From assembly GCA_013335275.1 (NCBI GenBank), contig JAAXVX010000048.1, positions 1 to 8,483 on the forward strand: a stretch of 8,483 nucleotides of DNA, written 5' to 3'. The DNA comes from Bacteroidales bacterium (GTDB lineage Bacteria; Bacteroidota; Bacteroidia; Bacteroidales; UBA932). Positions 5,944 to 8,483 of this stretch are shown piece after piece (position 1 is the stretch's first letter; each line of letters starts with the position of its first letter). Under the pieces are notes generated by a model. The model had not been told where the DNA came from. It worked only from the letters and a program-made list of their open reading frames with translations, and did no database searches. A program made the position numbers and the translations under genes.

Positions 5944-8083
5944 TGGAAATTCTGCTTACGGATTTGATTCCTTTTAATTTTTTTAAGTTGAAGATTACTC
6001 TGTCCAATACCTGATTATTGGGTACAAGAATCTGCAGTTTTGCGGTTACATTGCCCTTTTCGTCGGATATTGAGAAATGCCGCATCGTTACGTTCAAATT
6101 ATTTATAATCTCCATTATTTGCTGCCCCAGACCGGTCTCTCCATATGCGTTGATTTTGAGTGCCGCCTGAAAACTGTTTGCAGAAGATGTATTTCTCCAT
6201 CTGGCTTTTTGAATTCTGTACGGGTAGCTGTCCATAAGACGGGCTGCATTTGGGCAGTTGATTCTGTGAATTTTTATCCCTTCCCTGATAGTTACAAACC
6301 CGAAAACTTCATCACCCATAATAGGATTACAGCATTTTGAGAGTTTAAATCCTATATTATTAAGTTTTTCGTCAATAATAAGGAAGTCGGACGAGCCTGT
6401 TTCTGGCTGATTTGTTTTGCTCTCCGGAGCAAATACGGCCTGTTCTTTTACAGTTTCGGCCGAATCTGTTTTAACCTTTTCTGTAAGAAGCGGTTTAACA
6501 TCGGAAATATCTATTTCGGAAGACTCAAGCTTTGCATAAAACTCCGCAGCAGTCTTGCATTTAAAGTGTTTCACAAGGTATGTAACAACTTCGTCTTCAA
6601 CAGATATCTTCCAGTTGTTCATCCTCCTTTCAAAAAGCTCTTTACCCACAGTGGCTGCTTTACTCTCTTCCTCCTTGACCTTTTGTTTGATTTTTGCCCG
6701 TGCCTTTGACGATACAACAAAATTCAACCAGTCCAGAGACGGTTTCTGGTTCTTTGAACTCATTATCTCAACAACATCGCCCGTCTTAAGCTTCTCACGT
6801 ATCGAGCATGGCTTGCCGTTTAATTTGGCACCGGAACACTTTAGTCCCAGGTTTGTGTGTATATCAAAAGCAAAGTCCAGAACACTTGAACCGGCTAAGA
6901 GTCTTCTTAAATCGCCATCCGGTGTGAAGACGAAAATCTCGTCCATTGCAAAGTCGAGGAAATGAGTAACGCTCCTTTTATCTGTCGATTCAAGCAGCGA
7001 CTTAACACCTGTGAGCCAGTTTTCCAGCCCCTGACCGGTTTTAACGCCCTTATATGACCAGTGGGATGCATGACCGTTTTCTGCAATGTCGTCCATCCTT
7101 TCGGTTCGTATCTGAATTTCAATAATCGAATTCTGGGGAGTTGTAACAGTGGTATGCAAAGACTCATATCCGTTGGATTTTGGAACTGTTATCCAGTCTC
7201 TCAGGCGGTCGGTATCCGGTTTGTAATATTCCGTAACAATAGAATATGCTTTCCAGCAAAGTTCTTTTTCTCTTTCGGGAGGGGATTCCAGTATTATTCT
7301 TATAGCAAACAGGTCCGCAACATTTTCAAAAGGAATTTGTTGTTTCTGAATTTTTTTCCAGATTGAAAAAGCAGTTTTTGTTCTGCTCTTTAGCCTGTAT
7401 TTGATATGGGCTTTTTTGAGCGCAAGTTCGATTGGTTTAACAAAAAGGTCCGTCATCCTTTTACGGTCTTGTTCTCCTGCCTTTAACTTATTTGTTATAA
7501 ATCTGTAATGCTCGGGATCGGTGTATTTAAAACCGAGATCTTCCATCTCGCTTTTTATGTTATATAAGCCCAGCTGGTGTGCAAGAGGGGCATATAATAA
7601 AAGAGTTTCCGTAGATTTTTTAAGCTGCTTTGGTTTTGGAAAATTGTCAAGACTCCTCATTATTTCAAGCCTGTCGGCAAGTTTAATGAGACTGACCCTT
7701 GGGTCTTTTGAGTAAGAAGCAATAAGTTTTCTGTAGTTGTCTGCCTGGAGGCCTGTATCCTTAGGATTGATTTCAGAGATTTTATTGAGGCTCTTTGCCG
7801 TTAGTATAATCTCGTTGCCAAACTCCTTTTTAAACTCGTCAAGCTTCTCACTGCTTAGCCTGTATGCTTCATGCAAAAAAACTGCGGCAACGGACTGAGG
7901 CATCAGACCAATTTCACAGGCAACAATTTCGGCAACAGCAATCACATGGTCCATAAAAGGAGAACCATTCTCTCTTTTTTGACCATACAGACTGTCGCTG
8001 GCAATTTCAAATGCCCTCATCACTTGTGCCACCTCTTCCGGATAACAACCTTTAAGTACCTTGTCAAGCTTTTCGGAAATCAT
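5936..8083 (-). CDS. Long RelA/SpoT homologue: (p)ppGpp synthetase with degenerate hydrolase domain
   Basis: The enzyme transfers pyrophosphate from ATP to GDP or GTP to make the alarmone (p)ppGpp. Residue numbers here count from the GTG at 8086, giving 716 residues. Domains in order: HD-type hydrolase (about 25-150), synthetase (about 215-350), TGS (about 383-445), a helical region, a linker rich in Glu, Thr and Ser (about 535-565), a Cys motif (C585, C586, C611, with H607) and a C-terminal ACT domain (about 638-716). In the hydrolase, H47 and D138 are kept, but the HD pair reads HE (72-73) and the following VEDT reads YRLS, so hydrolysis is probably lost. The synthetase keeps R235, K237, D258, GYESLHT (306-312) and E323 in EIQIRT. 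I chose the ATG at 8081-8083 (715 residues), which overlaps the uvrB stop as TGATG. The GTG three bases earlier is equally possible, as AGAGG lies 7 bases before it. It is functionally RelA-like. Confidence 0.95.
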   Translation of the reverse strand: MISEKLDKVLKGCYPEEVAQVMRAFEIASDSLYGQKRENGSPFMDHVIAVAEIVACEIGLMPQSVAAVFLHEAYRLSSEKLDEFKKEFGNEIILTAKSLNKISEINPKDTGLQADNYRKLIASYSKDPRVSLIKLADRLEIMRSLDNFPKPKQLKKSTETLLLYAPLAHQLGLYNIKSEMEDLGFKYTDPEHYRFITNKLKAGEQDRKRMTDLFVKPIELALKKAHIKYRLKSRTKTAFSIWKKIQKQQIPFENVADLFAIRIILESPPEREKELCWKAYSIVTEYYKPDTDRLRDWITVPKSNGYESLHTTVTTPQNSIIEIQIRTERMDDIAENGHASHWSYKGVKTGQGLENWLTGVKSLLESTDKRSVTHFLDFAMDEIFVFTPDGDLRRLLAGSSVLDFAFDIHTNLGLKCSGAKLNGKPCSIREKLKTGDVVEIMSSKNQKPSLDWLNFVVSSKARAKIKQKVKEEESKAATVGKELFERRMNNWKISVEDEVVTYLVKHFKCKTAAEFYAKLESSEIDISDVKPLLTEKVKTDSAETVKEQAVFAPESKTNQPETGSSDFLIIDEKLNNIGFKLSKCCNPIMGDEVFGFVTIREGIKIHRINCPNAARLMDSYPYRIQKARWRNTSSANSFQAALKINAYGETGLGQQIMEIINNLNVTMRHFSISDEKGNVTAKLQILVPNNQVLDRVIFNLKKLKGIKSVSRISNV

Positions 8084-8483
8084 CACTTTTTAACCTCTAA
8101 AAGTTTTTTAAGCGCATTCATTTCATCCCTGAATCTTGCTGCACGCAAAAAGTCCAGATCTGCTGCGGCAAGCTCCATCTCTTTCTTCGCCTCTTCAATT
8201 GCACCCACTATTTGTTCAGGTCTCAGATAGGCAAGAACAGGGTCTGCAAGAAGCGGGTTAACCGGCAGGTTTGGTTCATCAAATTCCCTCGAACGTCCAA
8301 GGACATTTCTTATCTGACGTGCAACCTGACGTGGTTCAATATTGTTTAACTTATTGTATTCCTCCTGCTTTATCCGCCTTCTGTCTGTCTCCTCTATCGT
8401 TCTCTGCATAGAGCGGGTAATTTTATCGGCATACATGATAACTTTTCCTTCTACATTTCGTGCGGCCCTTCCTGCTGTTTGAG
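8083..8483 (-). CDS. uvrB: Excinuclease ABC subunit B (UvrB), C-terminal part only
   Basis: The frame is open at the right edge and covers the last 132 residues of UvrB, a helicase-like protein that UvrA loads at lesions and that then recruits the UvrC nuclease. The first residues, QTAGRAARN, are helicase motif VI, with its nucleotide-contacting arginines, followed by EGKVIMYADKIT and the conserved ETDRRRIKQEEYN stretch. A linker of about 40 residues leads to the UVR domain (about IEEAKKEMELAAADLDFLRAARFRDEM as a pattern), the helical hairpin that contacts UvrC. The ATG at 8434-8436 is an internal Met, not the start; the real start lies beyond the window. The stop TGA (8083-8085) overlaps the start of the (p)ppGpp synthetase gene. 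Together with uvrA downstream it forms a repair operon. Identification is secure despite truncation. Confidence 0.96.
   Translation of the reverse strand, partial: QTAGRAARNVEGKVIMYADKITRSMQRTIEETDRRRIKQEEYNKLNNIEPRQVARQIRNVLGRSREFDEPNLPVNPLLADPVLAYLRPEQIVGAIEEAKKEMELAAADLDFLRAARFRDEMNALKKLLEVKK
8094..8098 (-). promoter_or_regulatory. Shine-Dalgarno-like AGAGG before the (p)ppGpp synthetase start
   Basis: AGAGG on the minus strand lies within the last uvrB codons, 7 bases before the GTG (8084-8086) and 10 before the ATG (8081-8083). The spacing slightly favours the GTG. Most other starts in the window lack such a site, so it may support reinitiation by ribosomes finishing uvrB. Confidence 0.4.

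Noticed and set aside
8434..8436. A separate small gene of 117 codons beginning at this ATG
   Set aside because: The frame continues upstream to the window edge with QTAGRAARN, helicase motif VI of UvrB, so the ATG is an internal methionine.

Overview
The window looks like chromosomal core sequence from a member of the Bacteroidota, most likely the Bacteroidales. Four things suggest this. Gene starts mostly lack Shine-Dalgarno sites. Promoter-like sites fit the Bacteroidota consensus TTTG-N19-21-TAnnTTTG. The UvrA and M28 peptidase variants are of a kind I associate with this phylum. There is a small outer-membrane beta-barrel protein with a lipid-rich signal peptide. This placement is inferred from sequence character; no search was run. 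Base composition is moderately AT-rich throughout, and I see no mobile element, tRNA, rRNA or CRISPR array.

Left part (1-1320, minus strand): mtgA, a monofunctional peptidoglycan glycosyltransferase, is followed after 13 bases by a secreted tetratricopeptide-repeat protein that runs off the left edge. A divergent promoter region of about 46 bases separates mtgA from a plus-strand gene (1367-2323) for a secreted, M28-like zinc peptidase. That peptidase has lysines at two canonical active-site positions. It ends tail-to-tail on an outer-membrane beta-barrel gene, and the two stop codons share one TTAA.

Right part (8483 down to 2320, minus strand): the transcription order is uvrB (only its 3' end is present), then a long RelA/SpoT-type (p)ppGpp synthetase, then uvrA, then the beta-barrel protein. 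The uvrB stop and the synthetase start overlap, the synthetase and uvrA overlap by 8 bases, and uvrA and the barrel gene are 24 bases apart. The two damage-recognition subunits of nucleotide excision repair are therefore tightly coupled around an alarmone synthetase whose hydrolase centre is degenerate. The barrel gene also has its own good promoter candidate in the tail of uvrA, so it may be only partly dependent on the operon.

The window is almost entirely coding; no gene-free stretch exceeds about 50 bases. I do not see a clearly new system. The most interesting signal is the uvrB-(p)ppGpp synthetase-uvrA coupling, followed by the altered M28 active site and the interlocked divergent promoters.
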